Below are positions 1 through 6,954 of a DNA stretch of 64,000 nucleotides, in pieces (the stretch's first letter is position 1; each line of letters opens with the position of its first letter). The DNA is from Streptomyces fumanus. Lineage in GTDB: Bacteria; Actinomycetota; Actinomycetes; Streptomycetales; Streptomycetaceae. A program made the translations under genes and the position numbers. Under the pieces are notes generated by a model that had not been told where the DNA came from, made no database searches, and saw only the letters and a list, made by a program, of their open reading frames with translations. The stretch lies in NCBI RefSeq assembly GCF_014655295.1, contig NZ_BNBI01000020.1, positions 62,001-126,000 on the forward strand, in the 5' to 3' direction.

Positions 1-385
1 CGATCCCGTCCTCTTCCTTGATCTTCTCGATGGTGCCCCAGGCACGCTCATACTGGGCGCGCTTCTTCGAGAGGATCAGGCGGCCTTCCTTGTCCTCCTT
101 CTGAAGGACGAGGGCCTCGATCTCGTCGCCGACGGCGACGACCTCGTTCGGGTCGACGTCGTGCTTGATCGAGAGCTCGCGGCTCGGGATCACACCTTCG
201 GTCTTGTAACCGATGTCGAGCAGGACCTCGTCCCGGTCGACCTTCACGATGACGCCGTCGACGATGTCGCCGTCGTTGAAGTACTTGATCGTCTCGTCGA
301 TCGCGGCGAGGAAGGCTTCCTCGTTACCGATGTCGTTGACCGCTACCTGCGGGGTGGTGGCGGTGGTCTCGGTGCTGCTCGTCAT
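1..385 (-). CDS. rpsA: 30S ribosomal protein S1, N-terminal part (truncated by window edge)
   Basis: The minus strand reads MTSSTETTATTPQVAVND followed by an S1 RNA-binding repeat (FNDGDIVDGVIVKVDRDEV, then KTEGVIPSRELS), which is the start of actinobacterial ribosomal protein S1. About 128 residues are visible; the rest lies left of the window. S1 binds mRNA on the 30S subunit through repeated S1 (OB-fold) domains, and only the first and the start of the second are here. The ATG is at 383-385, with GGAG about 10 nt upstream. In actinobacteria rpsA lies close to polA, as here. The gene is preceded by a good housekeeping promoter and a leader of nearly 200 nt. Confidence 0.95.
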   Translation of the reverse strand, partial: MTSSTETTATTPQVAVNDIGNEEAFLAAIDETIKYFNDGDIVDGVIVKVDRDEVLLDIGYKTEGVIPSRELSIKHDVDPNEVVAVGDEIEALVLQKEDKEGRLILSKKRAQYERAWGTIEKIKEEDGI

Positions 386-583
386 GTGGGAAAGGGCTCC
401 GGTACGGACATTGAAGTCGTAGGTACTGCTACGCCGGAGCCCGTTTCGCTCTGCAGAAGCCGGACAGCCAAGGAAGCGCCCCACCGGTCGCCCGGTATGG
501 CGCCTCGACAACCGAGGGGACATACAACAGATGCGAGCGCAGCCTGCTACGTCTGAGGTGCGCAGGCCCGCAGCGCAACTTGT

Positions 584-612
584 AGCATACGGGGGCAGCC
601 GGGCAGGGTCAA
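584..612 (-). promoter_or_regulatory. Candidate sigma-HrdB promoter of rpsA
   Basis: On the minus strand the sequence is TTGACC (607-612), a 17-nt spacer, then TATGCT (584-589). This is a close match to the housekeeping consensus with ideal spacing. Transcription would start near 577, giving a 5' leader of about 190 nt before the rpsA ATG at 385. The rest of 386-702 contains no convincing gene. Confidence 0.7.
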
Positions 613-702
613 TGCGCGAAGCCGCACACCCGGGGCGGATCGCCGCATACCCGGCACAAATCGTGTCTCCCGAGGCCACGCGCGCCCCGCGGGCGCCCCC
701 TG

Positions 703-731
703 GTGACATCCGTGGGACACGGCTGTACCGA
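703..731 (+). promoter_or_regulatory. Weak candidate promoter overlapping the first possible methyltransferase start
   Basis: GTGACA (703-708), a 17-nt spacer and TACCGA (726-731) form a possible -35/-10 pair; the -10 lacks the final T. If real, transcription begins near 738, so the GTG at 703 cannot be the start codon of the gene that follows. A good ribosome-binding site (GAAGGAG, about 750-756) lies just downstream. Confidence 0.3.
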
Positions 732-1572
732 ATTGCCGCAGAGTAGTACGAAGGAGCCGATCATCCAAGAGCCCGAAGGTCCCGAACCCGAGGCCACCCG
801 ACGTGCGGCAGGCGTGACGGAGAGCGTCCGCGCCAACCGGGGCTGGTGGGACCGCAACGCGGACGAGTACCAGGTGGAGCACGGCACCTTCCTCGGTGAC
901 GACCGCTTCGTGTGGGGCCCGGAGGGCCTGGACGAGGTGGAGGCCGAGCTGCTCGGCCCGCCCGAGGAACTGAAGGGCCGGGCGGTGCTGGAGATCGGCG
1001 CGGGCGCCGCCCAGTGCTCGCGCTGGCTGGCCGCCCAGGGGGCGCGTCCGGTGGCCCTGGACCTCTCGCACCGCCAGTTGCAGCACGCCCTGCGCATCGG
1101 CGGATCGTTCCCCCTGGTGTGCGCCGACGCGGGGGCGCTGCCCTTCGCGGACGGCTCCTTCGACCTGGCCTGCTCGGCGTACGGGGCGCTGCCCTTCGTG
1201 GCCGATCCGCGCGGGGTGCTGCGCGAGGTGCGGCGGGTGCTGCGGCCGGGCGGGCGGTTCGTGTTCTCCGTGACGCACCCGATCCGCTGGGCCTTCCCCG
1301 ACGAGCCGGGACCGGAGGGGCTGAGCGTCGCCTCGTCCTACTTCGACCGCACGCCCTACGTCGAGCAGGACGAGGAGGGCCGCGCGGTGTACGTCGAGCA
1401 CCACCGCACGCTCGGCGACCGGGTCCGGGACGTCGTCGCGGCGGGCCTGACCCTGGTCGACCTGGTGGAGCCGGAGTGGCCGGCCTGGAACAGCTCCGAG
1501 TGGGGCGGCTGGTCCCCGCTGCGCGGCCGTCTGATCCCGGGGACGGCGATCTTCGTCTGCGTACGGGACTGA
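703..1572 (+). CDS. Class I SAM-dependent methyltransferase
   Basis: Predicted cytosolic SAM-dependent methyltransferase of unknown substrate, up to 289 aa. The Rossmann motif I is VLEIGAGAAQ (about residues 95-104). It is followed by an acidic post-I strand (PVALDLS) and by the later motif in LPFADGSFDLACSAYGALPF, the usual order of the Methyltransf_11 family. WWDRNADEYQ near the start is typical of small actinobacterial members. The span given is the longest possible one. The N-terminal 37 residues look unconserved, and the true start may be near 763, behind GAAGGAG, or at the in-frame GTG at 814. hrpB begins 4 bp after the stop, so the two are probably co-transcribed. Confidence 0.85.
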   Translation: MTSVGHGCTELPQSSTKEPIIQEPEGPEPEATRRAAGVTESVRANRGWWDRNADEYQVEHGTFLGDDRFVWGPEGLDEVEAELLGPPEELKGRAVLEIGAGAAQCSRWLAAQGARPVALDLSHRQLQHALRIGGSFPLVCADAGALPFADGSFDLACSAYGALPFVADPRGVLREVRRVLRPGGRFVFSVTHPIRWAFPDEPGPEGLSVASSYFDRTPYVEQDEEGRAVYVEHHRTLGDRVRDVVAAGLTLVDLVEPEWPAWNSSEWGGWSPLRGRLIPGTAIFVCVRD

Positions 1573-1576
1573 GCGC

Positions 1577-4063
1577 GTGATCCGGTACGACGCCCTGGAC
1601 GCCCTGCCGGTCCGCGAGGCCCTGCCCGCCCTGGCCGACGCCCTGGGGGCGCACGGCACGGCGGTGCTGGTCGCGCCGCCCGGCACCGGCAAGACCACGC
1701 TGGTGCCGCTGGTGCTGGCCGGACTGGTGGGCGAGGCGCCCGCGCGGCGCGTGGTGGTGGCCGAGCCCCGGCGGATCGCGGCCCGGGCGGCGGCCCGGCG
1801 GATGGCCTGGCTGCTGGGCGAGAAGCCCGGCGGAAGCGTCGGGTACACCGTGCGCGGGGAACGGGTCGTCGGGCGGCACACGCGCGTGGAGGTCGTCACG
1901 ACCGGTGTGCTGCTCCAGCGCCTCCAGCGGGACCAGGAGCTGGCCGGGGTGGACGTGGTGGTGCTCGACGAGTGCCACGAGCGGCACCTGGACGCGGACA
2001 CGGCGGCGGCGTTCCTCTGGGACGTGCGCCAGGCGCTCCGGCCCGAGCTCCGCCTGGTGGCCGCGTCGGCGACGACCGACGCGCAGGGCTGGGCGGACTT
2101 GCTGGGCGGGGCGCCGGTGGTCGAGGCGCGCGGAGCGTCGTACCCGGTGGAGGTGGTGTGGGCGCCGCCGGCCCGGCCGGTCCGGGCGCCGCACGGGACG
2201 CGGGTCGACCCGGCGCTGCTCGCGCACGTGGCCTCGGTGGTGCGGCGGGCGCTGGCCGAGCGGGACGGCGACGTGCTGTGCTTCCTGCCCGGGGTCGGCG
2301 AGATCGCCCGGGTCGCGGGGCAGCTCGGCGACCTGGCCGGGGCGGACGTGCTCCAGGTGCACGGGCGGGCCCCGGCGGCCGTGCAGGACGCGGTGCTGAG
2401 CGCCGGGGAGCGGCGCCGGGTGGTGCTGGCGACCTCGGTGGCGGAGTCGTCGCTGACGGTGCCCGGGGTGCGGGTGGTGGTCGACTCCGGGCTGGCGCGC
2501 GAGCCCCGGGTGGACCACGCGCGGGGGCTGAGCGCGCTGACGACGGTACGGGCCTCGCGGGCGGCCGGGCGGCAGCGGGCCGGGCGGGCGGGGCGGGAGG
2601 CGCCGGGCACGGTGTACCGGTGCTGGACGGAGGCCGAGGACGCCCGTCTGCCGCGTTTTCCGGCGCCCGAGATCCAGGTGGCCGACCTGACGGCGTTCGC
2701 GCTCCAGGCGGCCTGCTGGGGCGATCCGGACGCCTCCGGGCTGGCGCTGCTGGACCCGCCGCCGGGCGGGGCGATGGCGGCGGCGCGGGAGGTGCTGTCG
2801 GCGATCGGCGCGGTCGACTCCGCCGGCCGCGCCACCGAGCGGGGCGTGCGGCTGGCCCGACTGGGGGTGCATCCGCGGCTGGGGCGGGCGCTGCTGGACT
2901 CGGGGGACGCCGAGGTCGTCGCGCTGCTCGGCGAGGATCTGCCGCGGTCGTACGGGGACGATCTGGCCGCCGTGCTGCGGACGGCCCGGCGTGGGGACGA
3001 CGCCTTCGCGGCCCGGTGGCGGGCGGAGGTCCGGCGGCTGCGGGGCGTCGCCGAAGGGGTCTCCCGCCCGGCCGCCCCCGACGGGCCCGGCGACGAGCGG
3101 CGGGCCGGGGCCGTCGCCGCGCTGGCGTTCCCGGAGCGGGTGGCCAGGAAGGACGGCGGCTCGTACCTCATGGTGTCCGGGACCCGGGCCGAGCTGTCCG
3201 AGGACTCCGCCCTGCACGGGGCGCCCTGGATCGCCGTCGCCGTGGCCGACCGGCCCCTGGGCAAGGGGCACGCGCGCGTACGGCTCGGCGCGGCCGTCGA
3301 CGAGGACCTGGCCCGGCGCGCGGCGGGCGCCCTGCTGACCGAGCGCGACGAGGTCCGCTGGGCCGACGGCGACGTGGTGGCCCGGCGGGTGGAACGGCTC
3401 GGGGCCGTCGAACTGGCGGTGCGCCCCCTGCGCGACGCCGACCCCGGCCTCGTACGCGCCGCCCTGCTGGAGGGGCTGCGGCAGGAGGGCTTCGGGCTGC
3501 TGCGGTGGTCGGCGGAGGCGGCCGGGCTGCGGCAGCGGCTCGCCTTCCTGCACCGGCACCTCGGCGCGCCCTGGCCGGACGTCTCCGACGACGCCCTCCA
3601 CGCGCGCGTGGAGGAATGGCTGGAGCCGGAGCTGAGCCGCGCCCGGCGCCGCGCCGACCTGGGCCGCCTGGACGCCGGTCAGGCGCTGACCCGGCTGCTG
3701 CCCTGGTCCACCGGGGACGCGGCGCGCCTGGCGGAGCTGGCCCCGGAGCGGATCACCGTACCCAGTGGGTCCAGAATCCGGATCGACTACGGGAACCCGG
3801 AGCAGCCGGTGCTCGCGGTCAAGCTCCAGGAGATGTTCGGCCTCCAGCGGTCACCCGAGGTCGCCGGGGTGCCGCTGCTGGTGCACCTGCTCTCCCCCGC
3901 CGGCCGCCCGGCCGCGGTCACCGCCGACCTGGCCTCCTTCTGGCGGGACGGCTACCGGGGCGTCCGCGCGGAGCTGCGCGGCCGGTACCCCAGGCATCCG
4001 TGGCCCGAGGACCCCGCCACGGCCGAGCCCACCCGGCACACCAACGCCCGGTCGCGGCGCTGA
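1577..4063 (+). CDS. hrpB: ATP-dependent RNA helicase HrpB
   Basis: DEAH/DExH-box helicase of the HrpB family, 828 aa, the usual length. Walker A is APPGTGKTT (residues 33-41), and the Walker B/DExH box is DECH (131-134), preceded by VDVVVLDECHERHL. SAT-like motif III appears as ASATTDA, and the arginine-finger region as GRQRAGRAGREAPGTVYRCW, characteristic of HrpB/HrpA. The C-terminal HrpB-specific domain is present, ending with the conserved IDYGNPEQPVLAVKLQEMFGL and HPWPEDP. Family members unwind RNA, but the cellular role of HrpB is still poorly defined. The GTG at 1577 follows the methyltransferase stop by 4 bp, which supports an operon. A strong bidirectional hairpin follows. Confidence 0.95.
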   Translation: MIRYDALDALPVREALPALADALGAHGTAVLVAPPGTGKTTLVPLVLAGLVGEAPARRVVVAEPRRIAARAAARRMAWLLGEKPGGSVGYTVRGERVVGRHTRVEVVTTGVLLQRLQRDQELAGVDVVVLDECHERHLDADTAAAFLWDVRQALRPELRLVAASATTDAQGWADLLGGAPVVEARGASYPVEVVWAPPARPVRAPHGTRVDPALLAHVASVVRRALAERDGDVLCFLPGVGEIARVAGQLGDLAGADVLQVHGRAPAAVQDAVLSAGERRRVVLATSVAESSLTVPGVRVVVDSGLAREPRVDHARGLSALTTVRASRAAGRQRAGRAGREAPGTVYRCWTEAEDARLPRFPAPEIQVADLTAFALQAACWGDPDASGLALLDPPPGGAMAAAREVLSAIGAVDSAGRATERGVRLARLGVHPRLGRALLDSGDAEVVALLGEDLPRSYGDDLAAVLRTARRGDDAFAARWRAEVRRLRGVAEGVSRPAAPDGPGDERRAGAVAALAFPERVARKDGGSYLMVSGTRAELSEDSALHGAPWIAVAVADRPLGKGHARVRLGAAVDEDLARRAAGALLTERDEVRWADGDVVARRVERLGAVELAVRPLRDADPGLVRAALLEGLRQEGFGLLRWSAEAAGLRQRLAFLHRHLGAPWPDVSDDALHARVEEWLEPELSRARRRADLGRLDAGQALTRLLPWSTGDAARLAELAPERITVPSGSRIRIDYGNPEQPVLAVKLQEMFGLQRSPEVAGVPLLVHLLSPAGRPAAVTADLASFWRDGYRGVRAELRGRYPRHPWPEDPATAEPTRHTNARSRR

Positions 4064-4069
4064 ACGACG

Positions 4070-4103
4070 ACGGCGGCGCCTCCTGCTGAGGGGGCGCCGC
4101 CGT
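4070..4103. terminator. Bidirectional hairpin terminator between hrpB and the transglycosylase gene
   Basis: Perfect 11-bp inverted repeat (ACGGCGGCGCC at 4070-4080, complement at 4093-4103) with a 12-nt loop. It lies in the 57-bp gap between two convergent genes. There is no U-tract, which is normal for high-GC actinobacteria. Confidence 0.7.
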
Positions 4104-4120
4104 GGTCGTACCTCCGGGGC

Positions 4121-5875
4121 CTACTCGGCCGGAGCGGCGGGCTCGGCCTCCTTCACCGTGAGGGTGATGTCGAGGGTGGCGCCGCCCGCGGTGGTGATGC
4201 GCAGGACGTACTCGCCGGGGGTGTCGTCCGCGTACAGCTCGGGCAGGGTGAGCCGGCCGGCGGCGTCGGTCTCCAGGCCGGTGAGGGTGCGGACGGGGTC
4301 GCCGTCGGCGTTCTTGAAGTAGGGGCCCTTGTCATTCTCGACGGGGTCGGTGGGCGACTTGATGAGCGTGGCGGTGACCGCGACGCCGTCCGCGGCGGCG
4401 CCCTTGTAGGTGGCCCGGACCTGTACCTGCTCGGCGAACTCGCCGCCCGCCGTAGCGGACAGGGCGGTGTCGCCGAGGACGGCGTCGGCGATCGGCGCGG
4501 TGACCTTCGCCCGGTAGTCGACGCCGGGGAGCGTCCGGCCGACGACGGTGGCGCGGACGGTGAAGTCGCCGGTCTTCTTGCCGGCCCGCAGCGCGGGGGC
4601 GACGGCCACGCCGGAGCTGTCGGTGACGGCCGTGGCGACGTTCTCGCCGGTGGCGAAGACGGCGTCGGTGCCGCCGAGGACGGTGAAGCGGACCCGGACC
4701 TTGCCGACGCCCTGGCCGGTCTTCGTCTCGGCGCGGGCGGTGATCCGCTCGGCGAACGTCTCCCCGGCGACCGCGGTGAGCGTGCCGGTGCCGGCGTTCT
4801 CCAGGCGGGCCACGGTCTCGGTGGGGGTCGGCGTGCCGCTGGGCGGCGGGGTCGGCGTCGGGGAACCGGAGCCGGGCGGGGTGCTGTCCCCGGGCTTCGG
4901 CGGCTGCGTGCCGGGGTCCGTGGGCTTGGTGGGCCCGGTGGGCTTGGTCGGTCGCGCCGGCTTGTCGGGCTCGGGCTGCTTGGCGGGGGGCGTGGTCTTG
5001 GCGGGCGTCTGGACCACGGGGCTCGGTGTGGTCGCACCGGCGCCGCCGTCGCTGCGGTCCTCCGGCAGCGAGCCGGTGCCGTCCGGGATCTCGTGGCTGC
5101 CCTTGCGGTAGTACTCCAGCCAGGACAGGACGGTGTTCAGGTAGTCCTGCGAGTTGTTGTAGCTGAGGATCGCCCGGTTCAGGTCGGCCTGGGTGGACAG
5201 GTCCCAGCCGTTGCGGCACAGGTAGTGGCCGGCGGCGAGGGCGGCGTCGTAGACGTTGTTGGGGTCCGCCTTGCCGTCGCCGTTGCCGTCGCGGCCGGCC
5301 CACGCCCAGGTGGACGGGATGAACTGCATGGGGCCGACGGCGTTGTCGTAGCTGCTGTTGCCGTCGTAGACGCCGTTGTCGGTGTCCTTGATAAGGGCGA
5401 AGCCGTTGCCGTCGAGCTGGGGGCCGATGATCGGGCTGACGGTGGTGCCGTCGGCGTCCACGCGGCCGCCGCGGGCCTGGCCGGACTCCACCTTGCCGAT
5501 GGCGGCGAGGAGTTGCCAGGGCAGGTTGCAGCTCGGCTTGGCCTCGCGCAGCGCGGCCTCGGCCTTCTTGTAGGCGTCGAGGACGGTCGCGGGGATGCCC
5601 GCCTCGGCCGGGCCCCGGGCGACCGGGGTGCCGATGGTGGGTGCCGGGTTGGGGCTCTTGAGCGGCGGCAGGTCGGTGTAGTACGGCGAGTTGCCGGTGG
5701 CGTTGTCTTCGGCGACCGCGTCGGGCGCGGAGGTGGCGTCGGCGGCGGACTGTCTGTCGCGGGCGTCCGCCGTGACGTCCGGAGCCTGGGACGCGGACAG
5801 GGCCGCTACCGCGACCGCCGCCACGGTGGTGGTCACCGCGCCCTTGCGCAGCCTCCTGCCGAAATGCGCCGCCAT
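4121..5875 (-). CDS. Secreted lytic transglycosylase with C-terminal Ig-like (Big_1-type) domains
   Basis: 584-aa exported protein. The Sec signal peptide has a basic start (FGRRLRKGAV) and a hydrophobic stretch to about residue 30. A soluble lytic transglycosylase domain covers about residues 105-265: the likely catalytic Glu is E130 in AIGKVESGQ, followed by GPMQFIPSTW, an Asp/Asn-rich loop (GRDGNGDGKADPNN) and AGHYLC. This domain cleaves peptidoglycan between MurNAc and GlcNAc. A Pro/Thr-rich linker (about 280-350) follows, then two repeated beta-sandwich domains with a LSATAGGEFAEQ-type repeat, like bacterial Ig-like invasin domains, probably for wall attachment. GGGAGGGG lies 9 nt upstream of the ATG. 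No operon partner is evident. The family assignment is firm; the wall role is inferred. Confidence 0.9.
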   Translation of the reverse strand: MAAHFGRRLRKGAVTTTVAAVAVAALSASQAPDVTADARDRQSAADATSAPDAVAEDNATGNSPYYTDLPPLKSPNPAPTIGTPVARGPAEAGIPATVLDAYKKAEAALREAKPSCNLPWQLLAAIGKVESGQARGGRVDADGTTVSPIIGPQLDGNGFALIKDTDNGVYDGNSSYDNAVGPMQFIPSTWAWAGRDGNGDGKADPNNVYDAALAAGHYLCRNGWDLSTQADLNRAILSYNNSQDYLNTVLSWLEYYRKGSHEIPDGTGSLPEDRSDGGAGATTPSPVVQTPAKTTPPAKQPEPDKPARPTKPTGPTKPTDPGTQPPKPGDSTPPGSGSPTPTPPPSGTPTPTETVARLENAGTGTLTAVAGETFAERITARAETKTGQGVGKVRVRFTVLGGTDAVFATGENVATAVTDSSGVAVAPALRAGKKTGDFTVRATVVGRTLPGVDYRAKVTAPIADAVLGDTALSATAGGEFAEQVQVRATYKGAAADGVAVTATLIKSPTDPVENDKGPYFKNADGDPVRTLTGLETDAAGRLTLPELYADDTPGEYVLRITTAGGATLDITLTVKEAEPAAPAE

Positions 5876-6193
5876 AGAGTTGAACCCCTCCCGTGGACGT
5901 CGGTGCGTCCCTCGACGCCTGCTGTGGTCGTCCTTGTGGGACGATCCATCCGCTTCGTTGGTTGCCCTCGACCGGCGTGAGGACGTTCTCCGACGTACAC
6001 CCCGACACGATGGGCCCTCGGCACCCTACGGCAACTCCAGGCCCCCGAACACCCGTTCACGCCTCATATTCACCTGTTGCTCACGTGCCGGAACGGCCCT
6101 GCGGACACGGGACGCTAGTGGCTGGTTCCCGGCAGTGCAAGGACGCGGCGGGGCGCTTGCGCCATCTGCCCGGCGCGCGGGGCCGGTTGCCGG
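5876..6193. other. Intergenic leader/promoter region of the transglycosylase gene, nothing else recognised
   Basis: 318 bp between two minus-strand genes. It must hold the promoter and 5' leader of the transglycosylase gene. It was searched by eye for the c-di-AMP (ydaO-type) riboswitch found upstream of many actinobacterial wall-hydrolase genes; the conserved core was not found. No convincing promoter hexamers or genes were seen. Confidence 0.4.
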
Positions 6194-6583
6194 TCAGGAG
6201 GCGGAATCCCCGGCGGGTGAGATGCGGGCGGGCGCCGCGGGCGCGGTGCCCGTGCGGGTGGGCGTGGTGCGCGGCAGCAGGCGGTGGGCGAGGGCCAGGC
6301 AGCCACGGGCCAGGCCGGTCCAGAGGTGCCGGACGGGGGTCTCGGGCGGGGGCGTGGCGGTCGGGCCGCTCCGGCGCACGCGGTTGCGGCGGGTGAGCGT
6401 CCGGCGCAGGCCGGCCGTGGTGCGGCGCAGCGCGGTGGTGACGGTCGCGGTGACGGTGGTGGGGACGCGGCCGGTGCCGGCGTCCGGCGCGACGGCCGGG
6501 ACGGGCCCCGGCGGCACGCGGGCGGGACCGGCGGTGCTTGCCCGGGCCGGTGACGTCCGGTGGTGGAGCATGCGTATACCCAT
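6194..6583 (-). CDS. Small arginine/proline/threonine-rich hypothetical protein
   Basis: Possible 129-aa gene beginning MGIRMLHHRTSP. No family is recognised. The case for a real gene is composition: in this frame nearly every codon ends in G or C and rare codons are absent over the whole length. The protein is strongly basic, with an Arg-rich centre (ALRRTTAGLRRTLTRRNRVRR) and a short hydrophobic patch (WTGLARGCLALAHRLL) near the C terminus that could be amphipathic. GAGG sits 4-5 nt before the ATG at 6583; an in-frame ATG at 6592 is an alternative. It could instead be a chance open frame, common at this G+C. Confidence 0.4.
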   Translation of the reverse strand: MGIRMLHHRTSPARASTAGPARVPPGPVPAVAPDAGTGRVPTTVTATVTTALRRTTAGLRRTLTRRNRVRRSGPTATPPPETPVRHLWTGLARGCLALAHRLLPRTTPTRTGTAPAAPARISPAGDSAS

Positions 6584-6660
6584 GCCTCGCATCCTGGGCG
6601 GAGACACGGACGGGGGCGTGTCCGCGGGGGCCACCTGAGTGACGGTCGCCGCGGGGCGTG

Positions 6661-6835
6661 GTGCGGCCTCGGGCGTTTCCGGCGGGCGGGTGCGGCGTCG
6701 GGGCGTTGCCGACGGGCGGGTGCGGCAACGGAGCGTTCCGGACGGGCGGGTGCCGCGTCGGGGCGTTCCCGCCGGGGCAGGTGCCGCGTCGGGGCGTTCC
6801 CGCCGGGGCGGGTGCCGCGTCGGGGCCCGCCCCGG
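6661..6835. repeat. Minisatellite, about 30-bp unit, nearly six copies
   Basis: Head-to-tail units of 29-31 bp, each beginning GTGC(C/G)GCGTCGGGGCGTT, run from 6661 to about 6835. The last two full copies are almost identical and the earlier ones more divergent. The array fills much of the 371-bp gap between polA and the small hypothetical gene. Because the unit is close to 30 bp, it reads as a ten-residue repeat on either strand, but no surrounding coding frame looks convincing. Confidence 0.75.
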
Positions 6836-6954
6836 ACCGGCGGGAGAGCGGGGGGCGTTTCCCGGTGGGACCGGCGGCGCGTCTCCCGGTGCCCTCGGTC
6901 ACGGCGGCACCGGCGCCGGGCGGCCGATCGCCCGGCGCCGCGAGGCCGGCCCCG

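Noticed and set aside
547..3601. Very long open frames (over 900 codons) on the strand opposite hrpB and its neighbour
   Set aside because: They are antisense shadows caused by high G+C: Arg/Pro/Ala-rich translation with no motifs, while hrpB on the other strand has all helicase motifs.
5876..6120. c-di-AMP (ydaO-type) riboswitch upstream of the transglycosylase gene
   Set aside because: Such riboswitches often precede actinobacterial wall hydrolases, but the conserved sequence core was not found on either strand.
6081..6902. A 273-codon frame with ten-residue repeats (GNAPTPHPPV type) on the minus strand
   Set aside because: It only translates the 30-bp minisatellite and then runs out of frame through the better-supported small gene; no start signal or domain.
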